32,516 nt of DNA from Flavobacterium sp. (GTDB lineage Bacteria; Bacteroidota; Bacteroidia; Flavobacteriales; Flavobacteriaceae). Shown here in pieces: positions 24,153 through 32,113 of this stretch (its first letter is position 1; the number at the start of each line of letters is the position of its first letter). The notes beneath the pieces are model-generated. The model ran no database searches. It saw only the letters and a list, made by a program, of their open reading frames with translations, and was not told the origin of the DNA. A program made the position numbers and the translations under genes. The stretch lies in the NCBI RefSeq assembly GCF_024305175.1, contig NZ_JAMWYY010000034.1, positions 1 through 32,516 of the forward strand, given 5' to 3'.

Positions 24153-26408
24153 ATGATGAAAAGAACTTTATATATTTCGCTGTTATCATCGTTGCCGCTA
24201 CTGGCACAGGAAACACCACGCGAACCCGGCCATACTGACAATAACAAATTCAGCCAGATGTACGACCTCATGGCTACGCCAAATATGTTTCGTACAGCAT
24301 CAGGCGCACCAGGCCCTGCCTATTACCAGCAAAAAGCCGACTATAAAATTGATATTGAGCTTGATGATGCTAACACCAAACTATACGGCAAGGAGACTAT
24401 AACATACCATAATAATGCGCCGGAGCCTTTAGAATACCTTTGGGTGCAGCTGGACCAGAACCGAAGGGCTGCAGATGCCAAAGGCCCTTTGACAGAGAAC
24501 CAGCGTGTGGATGCATCTTACTCATCTGAAGGGTTTACACGCCGTTACCTGGAGCAGGAATTTGATGGTGGCTTTAAGATAGAATATGTTAATGATGTTA
24601 ACGGCAAGCCGATGCGCTACATCATCAACCAGACAATGATGCGTATTGACCTTGATAAACCGTTAAAGCCGGGGGAAAAAATAAGTTTTTCTATAAAGTG
24701 GTGGTATAATATTAATAATTACCATGTTATTGGTGGGCGCTCTGGTTACGAACATTTTGAAGCAGACAACAACAATATATATGTTATTGCCCAGTTTTAC
24801 CCGCGTATGGCTGTTTACAACGATGTTGAAGGCTGGCAGAACATGCAGTTTTGGGGCGCAGGTGAATTTGCATTACCATTTGGCGACTTTGATGTAAACA
24901 TTACCGTACCTGCCGACCATATCATGGAGGCTACCGGCGAACTGCAAAACCGTGCCGATGTTTTTACTCCTGCACAGCTTAGGCGTTATGAGCAGGCTAC
25001 CAAAACTTTTGATAAGCCTGTTGTTATTGTAACGCAGGAAGAAGCAGTTGCCGCAGAAAAAACCAAAAGCAGTAAAAAGAAAACCTGGAGATTCAGCGCA
25101 AAGAATGTAAGGGATTTTGGTTTTTCTACCTCGCGCAAGTTTATATATGATGCTATGGCGGTACAGCTTTCCGGCAAAATGGTAATGGCGGTATCGGTAT
25201 ACCCTAAAGAGAGTAACCCGCTATGGGGCGAATATTCTACCCGCGTTGTTGCTCATACATTAAAAACCTATTCTAAATATACTTTTGATTATCCTTATCC
25301 TAAAGCGGTATCGGTATCGGCAGAGTCGCAGGGTATGGAGTACCCGATGATATGCTGGAACTTTGGGCGCCCTGATAAAGACGGATTTGTGAGCGACCAG
25401 CTTAAATATGGCATGATGAGTGTTATAATACACGAAGTGGGGCATAACTATTTCCCGATGATCGTGAACTCTGACGAGCGCCAGTGGACGTGGATGGATG
25501 AAGGCCTGAACACTTTTTTACAATACCTCGCAGAAAAAGAATGGGATGAAAACTATCCTTCGCGCCGTGGGCCGGCAGCCAAGATTGTGCCTTATATGAG
25601 CGGCGACCAGAAATTTCTGGAGCCTATCATGTCAAACTCAGAAACAATACACCAGTTCGGGAATAACGCTTATGCTAAACCGGCAACAGGGCTTAATATT
25701 TTGCGCGAAACCATAATGGGCGAAGAGCTGTTTGATTATGCATTTAAAACCTATGCGAACCGCTGGAAGTTTAAGCACCCTACCCCGGAAGATTTTTTTC
25801 GCACGATGGAAGATGCCTCGGCGGTAGATCTTGACTGGTTCTGGCGCGGCTGGTTTTACAGTACTGATTATGTAGATATAGGCATTGCCGATGTTAAACA
25901 GTTTTATGTAAGCAACGAGAAGCCGAAAGGCTTTAAAGAAGATAACAGGCAACAAGGGCGCAGGAGACGAAGCGAACCTGAAAACGCTAAGTATGTATAT
26001 ATGATTTCTGAAGGGCCGGAGTTTAACAAGAGGCTAAAAAAACCATTGGATATAAACAGCGTTAAAGAGCTTGAAGAGTATGTAAATGAAAAATTTACGG
26101 CTGCCGAAAGGCAACAGCTAAAAGCACCTAAGTACTTTTATGAGGTAACTTTTAATAAGCCCGGAGGTATGCTGATGCCGATTATAGCAGAGCTTGAGTA
26201 TGAAGACGGCACGAAAGAAAAGCACATTTTCCCGGTGCAGATATGGAAGAAGAACAACCAGGCTGCTTCAAGGGTTTTTGCTACAGAAAAGCCTGTGAAG
26301 AAGATTACTGTAGATCCTGAGCTTAAAACAGCCGATATTGATATAAGTAATAATGTTTGGCCTGCAGAAGCGGTAAAGTCTAAATTTTCTGAATTTGAAG
26401 AAGATTAA
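24153..26408 (+). CDS. M1 family zinc metallopeptidase, exported
   Basis: This is a 751-residue gluzincin peptidase of the M1 (aminopeptidase N-like) family. The zinc site H427-E-V-G-H431 followed by E450 fits HExxH-18-E exactly. The exopeptidase motif is present as GMEYP at 394-398 in place of the classical GAMEN, as in many Bacteroidota members. A short N-terminal signal (TLYISLLSSLPLLAQE) directs export. An N-terminal beta domain and a C-terminal part beyond 640 complete the usual layout; I see no T9SS tail. Probably it trims peptides in the periplasm. It follows the DUF6702-like gene by 2 bases. Confidence 0.93.
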   Translation: MMKRTLYISLLSSLPLLAQETPREPGHTDNNKFSQMYDLMATPNMFRTASGAPGPAYYQQKADYKIDIELDDANTKLYGKETITYHNNAPEPLEYLWVQLDQNRRAADAKGPLTENQRVDASYSSEGFTRRYLEQEFDGGFKIEYVNDVNGKPMRYIINQTMMRIDLDKPLKPGEKISFSIKWWYNINNYHVIGGRSGYEHFEADNNNIYVIAQFYPRMAVYNDVEGWQNMQFWGAGEFALPFGDFDVNITVPADHIMEATGELQNRADVFTPAQLRRYEQATKTFDKPVVIVTQEEAVAAEKTKSSKKKTWRFSAKNVRDFGFSTSRKFIYDAMAVQLSGKMVMAVSVYPKESNPLWGEYSTRVVAHTLKTYSKYTFDYPYPKAVSVSAESQGMEYPMICWNFGRPDKDGFVSDQLKYGMMSVIIHEVGHNYFPMIVNSDERQWTWMDEGLNTFLQYLAEKEWDENYPSRRGPAAKIVPYMSGDQKFLEPIMSNSETIHQFGNNAYAKPATGLNILRETIMGEELFDYAFKTYANRWKFKHPTPEDFFRTMEDASAVDLDWFWRGWFYSTDYVDIGIADVKQFYVSNEKPKGFKEDNRQQGRRRRSEPENAKYVYMISEGPEFNKRLKKPLDINSVKELEEYVNEKFTAAERQQLKAPKYFYEVTFNKPGGMLMPIIAELEYEDGTKEKHIFPVQIWKKNNQAASRVFATEKPVKKITVDPELKTADIDISNNVWPAEAVKSKFSEFEED

Positions 26409-26474
26409 CCGTTAATTATCATTAAAAAGAGGTTAAACAAAAGTCCGTCGGTGCTAAAAAATCGTAAATAAATG

Positions 26475-26482
26475 TACATTTG
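26475..26482 (+). promoter_or_regulatory. tatA promoter -10 box inside a 12-bp palindrome
   Basis: TACATTTG matches TAnnTTTG, 18 bases before the tatA ATG. It overlaps the perfect 12-bp palindrome AAATGTACATTT at 26470-26481, which could be a regulator site. This suggests that tatA and the PAP2 gene have their own transcript separate from the M1 gene. Confidence 0.55.
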
Positions 26483-26500
26483 TATAAAAATTTATAGATT

Positions 26501-26794
26501 ATGTTCGGAATAGGAGGAGGAGAGCTTTTTGTAATTATATTGCTTGTTCTGATGCTTTTTGGTTCTGACAAAGTACCTGAAATGGCACGCAATATAGGCC
26601 GTGGTATGCAGCAGCTTAAGAATGCCACGAACGATATTAAAAGTGAAATAAACAGGAGTGCCGAAGTACAGGACATTAAAAAAACAATTACTGAAATTGG
26701 TGCCGATAATGCCCATAAAGATATGCAGCAGGAAGTAGATAAGCTTAAGCAGGATGTTGAAGATGTATCGGGCCCGATAAAAAGATCACGCTAA
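26501..26794 (+). CDS. tatA: Twin-arginine translocase subunit TatA/TatE
   Basis: TatA forms the membrane component through which folded proteins carrying twin-arginine signals pass the inner membrane. The 97-residue protein has a very short N-terminus, one transmembrane helix (about 7-20), the hinge LFGSDKVPE, and an amphipathic helix (MARNIGRGMQQLKNATNDI). A charged tail of about 45 residues, likely helical, follows. No tatC is in the window. Its stop overlaps the start of the PAP2 gene by one base (TAATG). Confidence 0.92.
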   Translation: MFGIGGGELFVIILLVLMLFGSDKVPEMARNIGRGMQQLKNATNDIKSEINRSAEVQDIKKTITEIGADNAHKDMQQEVDKLKQDVEDVSGPIKRSR

Positions 26795-27408
26795 TGCTGG
26801 ACTGGCTTCTGGAACTCGACAGAGATGTATTTATTTACCTTAACGGGCTTGGCTCTGAAGGATGGGACAGTTTCTGGCTGTTTATAACAAAGCAGTTTAA
26901 CTGGATACCCGTATTTGCCATAATATTATACCTTGCCTTTAAACGCCTGGGCTGGAAGCATGCGGTACTTGTAATTGTGCTTGTAGCTTTGCTTATTACC
27001 GTTACCGACCAAACCACAAACCTTATTAAAAATACTTTCCAGAGGCTGCGCCCGGGTAACGACCCGTTGCTTACCGACATAATGCGGGCGGTACAAAAGC
27101 GCAAATCGTTCAGTTTTATATCAGGTCATGCCTCCAACTCTATGGCGGTGGCCTATTTTCTTTACCGCATATTAAAACCGTACTTAAAATATATGGGCTT
27201 CATATTTTTATGGCCACTCATATTCGCTTACAGCCGTATTTACCTGGGGTTGCATTATCCGGGAGATATACTTATGGGCTATTTATACGGCATTTTAATG
27301 GCGAGCTTAATGCTACTGCTGTATCGCTACCTGCGTGATAAATTCTTCCCTATGCAAAGGGAGTATTTAGACCACCCTACTAACAGTGAGCCCATCTCTG
27401 ATAGGTAA
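26794..27408 (+). CDS. PAP2-family membrane lipid phosphatase
   Basis: This integral membrane phosphatase of the PAP2 superfamily has all three motifs: K79-x6-R86-P87, S110-G-H112, and S147-R-x5-H154-x3-D158. About five or six hydrophobic helices are visible. Members dephosphorylate lipid phosphates or pyrophosphates such as undecaprenyl pyrophosphate, phosphatidic acid or lipid A 1-phosphate; which one applies here cannot be told. It is coupled to tatA by a one-base overlap. Its last 14 codons are overprinted by the 3' end of the convergent O-methyltransferase gene. Confidence 0.9.
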   Translation: MLDWLLELDRDVFIYLNGLGSEGWDSFWLFITKQFNWIPVFAIILYLAFKRLGWKHAVLVIVLVALLITVTDQTTNLIKNTFQRLRPGNDPLLTDIMRAVQKRKSFSFISGHASNSMAVAYFLYRILKPYLKYMGFIFLWPLIFAYSRIYLGLHYPGDILMGYLYGILMASLMLLLYRYLRDKFFPMQREYLDHPTNSEPISDR

Positions 27409-28008
27409 TAAAACAGTTTCAACCCTTGGGTCTTCCTTAAGCAGGCGGTTATACTCCAGGAGTACTTTAGTGCTTTTGTCATTAGGCTTCAGCTCTTCAA
27501 GCACTTTGCCGCTCCACAGTACATTATCGCTTATAATAACCCCTCCCCTGTTCATCAGCGGTACTATCATCTCATAATAATTAATGTAATTTTCTTTATC
27601 GGCATCAATAAATACAAGGTCAAACTTTCTGTTTAATGTCGGTATTATTTCAAGTGCGTTGCCAAGATGCTGGTTTATCTGTGTTGCCCACTCTGATTTA
27701 TCAAAGTATTTCCGCTGAAAATCATACAGTTCCTCATTATTATCTATAGTATCAAGAGTACCATCCTGCTTTAGCCCTTCGGCAAGGCAAAGAGTTGCAT
27801 ATCCGGTATATGTACCTATTTCTAATATAGTTTCAGGGTTAATCAGTTTAGAAAGCATACTGAGCACCCTGCCCTGCAGGTGGCCGCTAAGCATGCGCGG
27901 CTGTAATATTTTCTGGTGTGTTTCCCTGTTCAGCTGCGCGAGCAGCTCCGGTTCATTTTCACTGTGTTGTGCCGTGTAGTCTTCAAGCTCTTCAGAAATA
28001 AAATGCAT
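27367..28008 (-). CDS. SAM-dependent O-methyltransferase (Methyltransf_3 / COMT-like)
   Basis: This 213-residue cytoplasmic enzyme belongs to the class I SAM-dependent O-methyltransferases related to caffeoyl-CoA and catechol O-methyltransferases. The SAM loop is EIGTYTGYATLCLAEGL (motif I). Motif D-A-D-K appears in LVFIDADKENYINYYE and supplies metal ligands, and the downstream SDNVLWSGKV is typical of the family. The C-terminus PIRDGLTVSRV is conserved as well, so the 42-base overlap with the PAP2 gene uses a meaningful part of this gene. Substrate unknown; some members modify tRNA. Confidence 0.92.
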   Translation of the reverse strand: MHFISEELEDYTAQHSENEPELLAQLNRETHQKILQPRMLSGHLQGRVLSMLSKLINPETILEIGTYTGYATLCLAEGLKQDGTLDTIDNNEELYDFQRKYFDKSEWATQINQHLGNALEIIPTLNRKFDLVFIDADKENYINYYEMIVPLMNRGGVIISDNVLWSGKVLEELKPNDKSTKVLLEYNRLLKEDPRVETVLLPIRDGLTVSRVV

Positions 28009-28137
28009 AGTATAAATTTTGGTATAAAGTTAAAAAAATGTAGCTGTACAACAATTTAACTATATTAAACTTAAGCTTTTTGGCGTTATATTGATAATTA
28101 ACTTAAATTTACGGTTTTATTAATTATTCAATTTATC

Positions 28138-29754
28138 ATGAAATACAAAATTACTTTAATGTTAATGTTCATTGGCTGTATTCTTACAGCTCAGGTAACT
28201 AATGAAGGTAAGCCTGTAAGCTGGGAACAAAACAACATGGAGCCTTTGACTGCCATAGAAATGCCTGCTTTTGACCTTGCAAAGCTGCAAGAGGAAGATA
28301 AAGCAAACGAAGGCCGCAAAGATATACCGTGGCGGTTTGGCCATGAATTTACAGTTGATTATAACCTGAATAACAGCGGAAGCTGGCATACTCTTGCTGA
28401 TGGCAGCAAAATATGGAGGATAAGGTTTTACAGCGAAGGCGCAAAGAGTATGAATTTTTTATTCAGCGATTTTTATATGCCAAAAGGCGCTACGCTTTAT
28501 CTATATAATAATGACAGGAGCGACCTGCTTGGCGCTTATGACTCAAGCCAGAATAATACAGAGCGTGTTTTAGGTACTTGGCTGGTGAAAGGCGAGGATA
28601 TATACCTTGAGTACTATGAACCGGCTGAAGTGGCAGGACAGGGAAAACTGGAAGTGTTTAAGCTTATTCACGGTTACAGGACAAGTGAAGATTATACGAA
28701 ATCTACGCAGGACCTTAATGATTCAGGTGACTGTAATTATGATGTGGATTGCGTTATAAATGACATACAGGCTCTTAAAGAAATCAATAAAAAGTCTGTA
28801 GCAATGATTGTTACAGGAGGTTCAGGTTTTTGCTCGGGTGCGCTAATAAACAACACAAGCAACAACGGTACACCATACTTCCTTACAGCAAACCACTGCT
28901 ACTCTAACCCATCATTCTGGGCGTTCCGTTTTAACTGGATTAGCCCCAACCCGGTTTGTGCAAGCTTTTTAAGCAGTACTAATAATTCTAACTTTAACCA
29001 AACCGCAAGTGGTGCTACGCTAAGGGCGAGAAGGGAAGCTACCGATTTTTGCCTTGTAGAAATTAACGCTAACCTTCCCTCAACATGGGATTTGGTATGG
29101 GCAGGATGGGACAGGAGTGATAATGTTCCTCCATCTACATTTGGCATACACCACCCGTCAGGAGATATTATGAAGGTGTGCCGTGACTATAACCAGCCAA
29201 CAAAGCAAAATGGTGGCGGCGAATTTATGTGGCAGGTTAACGACTGGGATCTTGGTGTAACAGAAGGCGGCTCATCAGGCTCCCCTCTTTTTGATAATAA
29301 CGGGCGTATTATAGGCCAGTTATTTGCAGGTACGGCTGCATGTAACGGTACAACAGACAATGGCGGAAGTGATATATACGGCAGGTTCGGTATTTCATGG
29401 AATGCAGGTTTCAGTTCAACAAGCAGGCTAAGAGAATGGCTCGACCCAGGCAACACGAACGCTGTTACAGTAAATTATTATATTCCCACTAACTCTGTTG
29501 AGGAAGCAACACCATTAGCAGATACCTTTAAGGTATATCCTAACCCTTCGCAGGGTATCTTCAATATTTCTGTAACAGGCAGTAACACTATCAACTACCA
29601 GATGTACAACATGCTGGGACAGCCTGTAGCATCAGGAAGATTTAGCGCGGGCGACAACAGCCTTGACCTTTCTCAGGCAGCCGATGGAGTGTATATACTT
29701 CAGGTGGCAGACGATGCAGGGAAAACTGCTAATATTAAGCTTGTTAAAGAATAA
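28138..29754 (+). CDS. Secreted trypsin-like serine protease with T9SS type A sorting domain
   Basis: This is a 538-residue secreted protease. A signal peptide (MKYKITLMLMFIGCILTAQ) and a propeptide or N-terminal domain of about 200 residues precede a chymotrypsin-fold domain resembling lysyl endopeptidase. The triad can be read as H253 in LTANHCY, D303 in TDFCLVEI and S380 in GSSGSP. Several cysteines suggest disulfides. Residues about 463-538 (FKVYPNPSQGIFNI ... GVYILQV ... KLVKE) are a type A C-terminal domain that targets proteins to the type IX secretion system and is then cleaved. The product is thus likely extracellular or on the cell surface. Cleavage after lysine is possible but not shown. 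Confidence 0.93.
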   Translation: MKYKITLMLMFIGCILTAQVTNEGKPVSWEQNNMEPLTAIEMPAFDLAKLQEEDKANEGRKDIPWRFGHEFTVDYNLNNSGSWHTLADGSKIWRIRFYSEGAKSMNFLFSDFYMPKGATLYLYNNDRSDLLGAYDSSQNNTERVLGTWLVKGEDIYLEYYEPAEVAGQGKLEVFKLIHGYRTSEDYTKSTQDLNDSGDCNYDVDCVINDIQALKEINKKSVAMIVTGGSGFCSGALINNTSNNGTPYFLTANHCYSNPSFWAFRFNWISPNPVCASFLSSTNNSNFNQTASGATLRARREATDFCLVEINANLPSTWDLVWAGWDRSDNVPPSTFGIHHPSGDIMKVCRDYNQPTKQNGGGEFMWQVNDWDLGVTEGGSSGSPLFDNNGRIIGQLFAGTAACNGTTDNGGSDIYGRFGISWNAGFSSTSRLREWLDPGNTNAVTVNYYIPTNSVEEATPLADTFKVYPNPSQGIFNISVTGSNTINYQMYNMLGQPVASGRFSAGDNSLDLSQAADGVYILQVADDAGKTANIKLVKE

Positions 29755-29777
29755 ACAGGTTTTTATAAAATACTCAT

Positions 29778-29785
29778 TACCTTTG
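29778..29785 (+). promoter_or_regulatory. rlmN promoter -10 box
   Basis: TACCTTTG matches TAnnTTTG and ends 4 bases before the rlmN ATG. The predicted start of transcription lies at or within a few bases of the ATG, so the message would be leaderless or nearly so. No -33 TTG at the right distance. Confidence 0.6.
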
Positions 29786-29789
29786 CGCA

Positions 29790-30842
29790 ATGCAAACGGA
29801 GAAGAAAGACATAAGGGCGCTGACGAAGGAGCAATTGCGTGATTTTTTTGTATCGAGAGGCGATAAAGCCTTTAGAGGAAACCAGGTTTACGAGTGGCTT
29901 TGGAACAAAGGGGCACATTCTTTTGAGGATATGACCAATGTTGCCAAAGCCACCCGGCAACTGCTGGAAGATAACTTTGTTATCAACCACATCCGGGTAG
30001 ACCAGATGCAAAAAAGTAATGATGGTACTGTTAAGAATGCCGTAAGGCTGCACGATGGCCTTGTAGTTGAATCGGTACTAATACCTACCGAAACCCGTAT
30101 TACGGCCTGTGTTTCGAGCCAGGTTGGATGCAGCCTGGACTGTAACTTCTGCGCTACGGCACGCCTTAAGCGTATGCGTAACCTTAATCCTGATGAAATT
30201 TATGACCAGGTTGTAGCTATAGACAGCGAAAGCAGGCTTTACCACAACAGGCCGCTATCTAACATTGTTTTTATGGGAATGGGCGAACCGCTTATGAACT
30301 ATAACAATGTTATTAAGGCTATAGATAAAATAACATCTCCCGAAGGTTTGGGCATGTCTGCCAAGAGGATAACAGTATCTACATCGGGCATCCCGAAAAT
30401 GATTAAAAAGCTGGCAGATGACGAGGTTAAGTTCAAGCTTGCAGTATCACTGCACTCAGCTATAGATGAAGTACGCTCGCGCATAATGCCCTTCAGCGAA
30501 AACTTTCCGCTACAGGAACTAAAAGAATCTTTGCAGTACTGGTACACAAAAACCAAAAGCCGTGTTACCTATGAGTATGTGGTATGGAAGGGAATTAATG
30601 ACCGAAAAGCTGATATTGATGCCCTTGTAAAGTTTTGCAAATATGTTCCCTGCAAGGTAAACCTGATAGAGTATAACCCCATTGATGATGGTGAGTTTCA
30701 GCAGGCTGACCCTGAGGTTACAGAAAGCTACATAAAGGCTTTAGAACAAAACGATATAGTTGTAAAAGTAAGGCGCAGCCGCGGTAAAGATATTGATGCC
30801 GCCTGCGGGCAGCTTGCCAATAAAAATGAAGCCACCGCTTAG
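29790..30842 (+). CDS. rlmN: Dual-specificity 23S rRNA/tRNA adenine-C2 methyltransferase RlmN
   Basis: RlmN is a radical SAM enzyme that methylates C2 of A2503 in 23S rRNA and A37 of some tRNAs. The iron-sulphur cluster cysteines are C114-x3-C118-x2-C121 (GCSLDCNFC). The two mechanistic cysteines of the family are represented by C339 (AACGQL), the acceptor of the methyl group, and C107 (TACVSSQ). The N-terminal RNA-binding part has the usual FRGNQVYEWLW. At 350 residues it is complete. Its stop codon lies inside a rho-independent terminator. Confidence 0.97.
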   Translation: MQTEKKDIRALTKEQLRDFFVSRGDKAFRGNQVYEWLWNKGAHSFEDMTNVAKATRQLLEDNFVINHIRVDQMQKSNDGTVKNAVRLHDGLVVESVLIPTETRITACVSSQVGCSLDCNFCATARLKRMRNLNPDEIYDQVVAIDSESRLYHNRPLSNIVFMGMGEPLMNYNNVIKAIDKITSPEGLGMSAKRITVSTSGIPKMIKKLADDEVKFKLAVSLHSAIDEVRSRIMPFSENFPLQELKESLQYWYTKTKSRVTYEYVVWKGINDRKADIDALVKFCKYVPCKVNLIEYNPIDDGEFQQADPEVTESYIKALEQNDIVVKVRRSRGKDIDAACGQLANKNEATA

Positions 30843-30853
30843 GTGGCTTTTTT
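30829..30853 (+). terminator. Rho-independent terminator overlapping the rlmN stop codon
   Basis: AAGCCACC (30829-30836) pairs with GGTGGCTT (30842-30849) over a 5-base loop, and a run of six T follows (30848-30853). The rlmN TAG occupies 30840-30842, so loop and stop codon coincide. A ribosome at the stop would cover the hairpin. Confidence 0.85.
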
Positions 30854-30910
30854 AGTGGCTGTAAAATTATTTTTAAAACTGTTTTATAAAATACAATCCT
30901 GCATTTTCCG

Positions 30911-30918
30911 TACATTTG
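30911..30918 (+). promoter_or_regulatory. Polyprenyl synthase gene promoter -10 box
   Basis: TACATTTG matches TAnnTTTG, 7 bases before the ATG at 30926. Together with the terminator after rlmN it indicates a separate transcript with a leader of a few bases or none. Confidence 0.6.
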
Positions 30919-30925
30919 GGGCACA

Positions 30926-31903
30926 ATGAAAGTTGTTGAGCAAATAAAACAGCCTATAGTTAAGGAGATGGAACTTTTCGAGAAAAAGTTTCATGAATCA
31001 ATGTCCTCTAAAGTGGCATTGCTTAACCGTATTACCTACTACATTGTAAACCGCAAGGGTAAGCAAATGCGCCCTATGTTCGTTTTCCTTACGGCAAAAA
31101 TGGTAAGTAATGGCACGGTTAACGAGCGCACCTACCGTGGTGCCTCTGTAATAGAACTTATACACACCGCCACCCTGGTGCATGATGATGTGGTAGACGA
31201 CAGCAACAGACGCAGGGGCTTTTTCTCTATAAATGCTTTATGGAAAAACAAAATAGCCGTGCTGGTGGGCGACTACCTGCTAAGCAAGGGTTTACTTCTT
31301 TCTATAGACAATGATGATTTCGACTTGTTGCGTATTATATCTGTAGCGGTAAGGGAAATGAGCGAGGGTGAGCTATTGCAGATAGAGAAAGCCCGAAGGC
31401 TGGATATTACCGAAGATATTTACTATGAAATTATAAGGCAGAAGACCGCTACTCTTATTGCTGCATGCTGCGCTTTAGGAGCATGCTCGGTAAATCCCGA
31501 AGGCGACCATACTGAAAAGATGCGCAAGTTTGGAGAGCTAATAGGAATGGCTTTCCAGATTAAGGACGACCTCTTTGATTACACAGAAGATTCTATTGGT
31601 AAGCCCACAGGCATTGATATCAAAGAGCAAAAGATGACTTTGCCGCTTATCTATACGCTTAACAAGTGCTCAAAAGAAGAAAAAAAGTGGCTTATTAATT
31701 CGGTTAAGAATCATAATAAGGATAAAAAGCGGGTGAAAGAAGTAATTGCTTTTGTAAAAAAGACGGGCGGTCTTACTTATGCTGAACAAAAAATGGCTGA
31801 GTTTCGTGAAGAAGCGCTGCTTTTACTTTCGGATTATCCTTCATCCGAATATAAAGATGCTTTAACACTTATGGTAAATTATGTAATAGAACGTAAAATA
31901 TAA
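30926..31903 (+). CDS. All-trans polyprenyl diphosphate synthase
   Basis: This is a 325-residue trans-isoprenyl diphosphate synthase that extends allylic diphosphates with isopentenyl diphosphate. The two aspartate-rich Mg2+ motifs are D87-D-V-V-D91 and D214-D-L-F-D218. The GKQMRP segment near 45-50 binds the diphosphate, and GDYLLSKG follows the first motif. Small residues just before the first motif (T81-A82-T83) suggest a long product, as in octaprenyl or heptaprenyl synthases, so it most likely makes the side chain of menaquinone. Exact chain length cannot be told. It has its own promoter and stands outside an obvious quinone operon. Confidence 0.93.
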   Translation: MKVVEQIKQPIVKEMELFEKKFHESMSSKVALLNRITYYIVNRKGKQMRPMFVFLTAKMVSNGTVNERTYRGASVIELIHTATLVHDDVVDDSNRRRGFFSINALWKNKIAVLVGDYLLSKGLLLSIDNDDFDLLRIISVAVREMSEGELLQIEKARRLDITEDIYYEIIRQKTATLIAACCALGACSVNPEGDHTEKMRKFGELIGMAFQIKDDLFDYTEDSIGKPTGIDIKEQKMTLPLIYTLNKCSKEEKKWLINSVKNHNKDKKRVKEVIAFVKKTGGLTYAEQKMAEFREEALLLLSDYPSSEYKDALTLMVNYVIERKI

Positions 31904-32113
31904 TGTTTTACCTCAACATCACCACAACAACAACGTTGTAATTACAATTTTCACGGTTAAGCAAATTCAGCAAACTCCGCACATTTAAAGGACTTAAGCA
32001 CCACAACATCAAAGTAATTTTAATGTTTTAAATGTATAGTTATTATATCATCACACTTTTAACAGTGTTGATGAATTTATTGTAGTTTAACACAAACAAT
32101 AAAACAGATAATT
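31904..32113. other. Intergenic region before the secreted-protein gene
   Basis: These 210 AT-rich bases hold no open frame. Short palindromes lie at 31930-31947 (ACAACGTTGT overlapping TTGTAATTACAA) and an imperfect hairpin at 32049-32073 (CATCACAC with GTGTTGATG). I see no clear terminator for the polyprenyl synthase gene and no exact TAnnTTTG box for the next gene. Confidence 0.5.

Noticed and set aside
31930..31947. Overlapping palindromes after the polyprenyl synthase gene
   Set aside because: Short and AT-rich with no neighbouring promoter element; expected by chance in such DNA.
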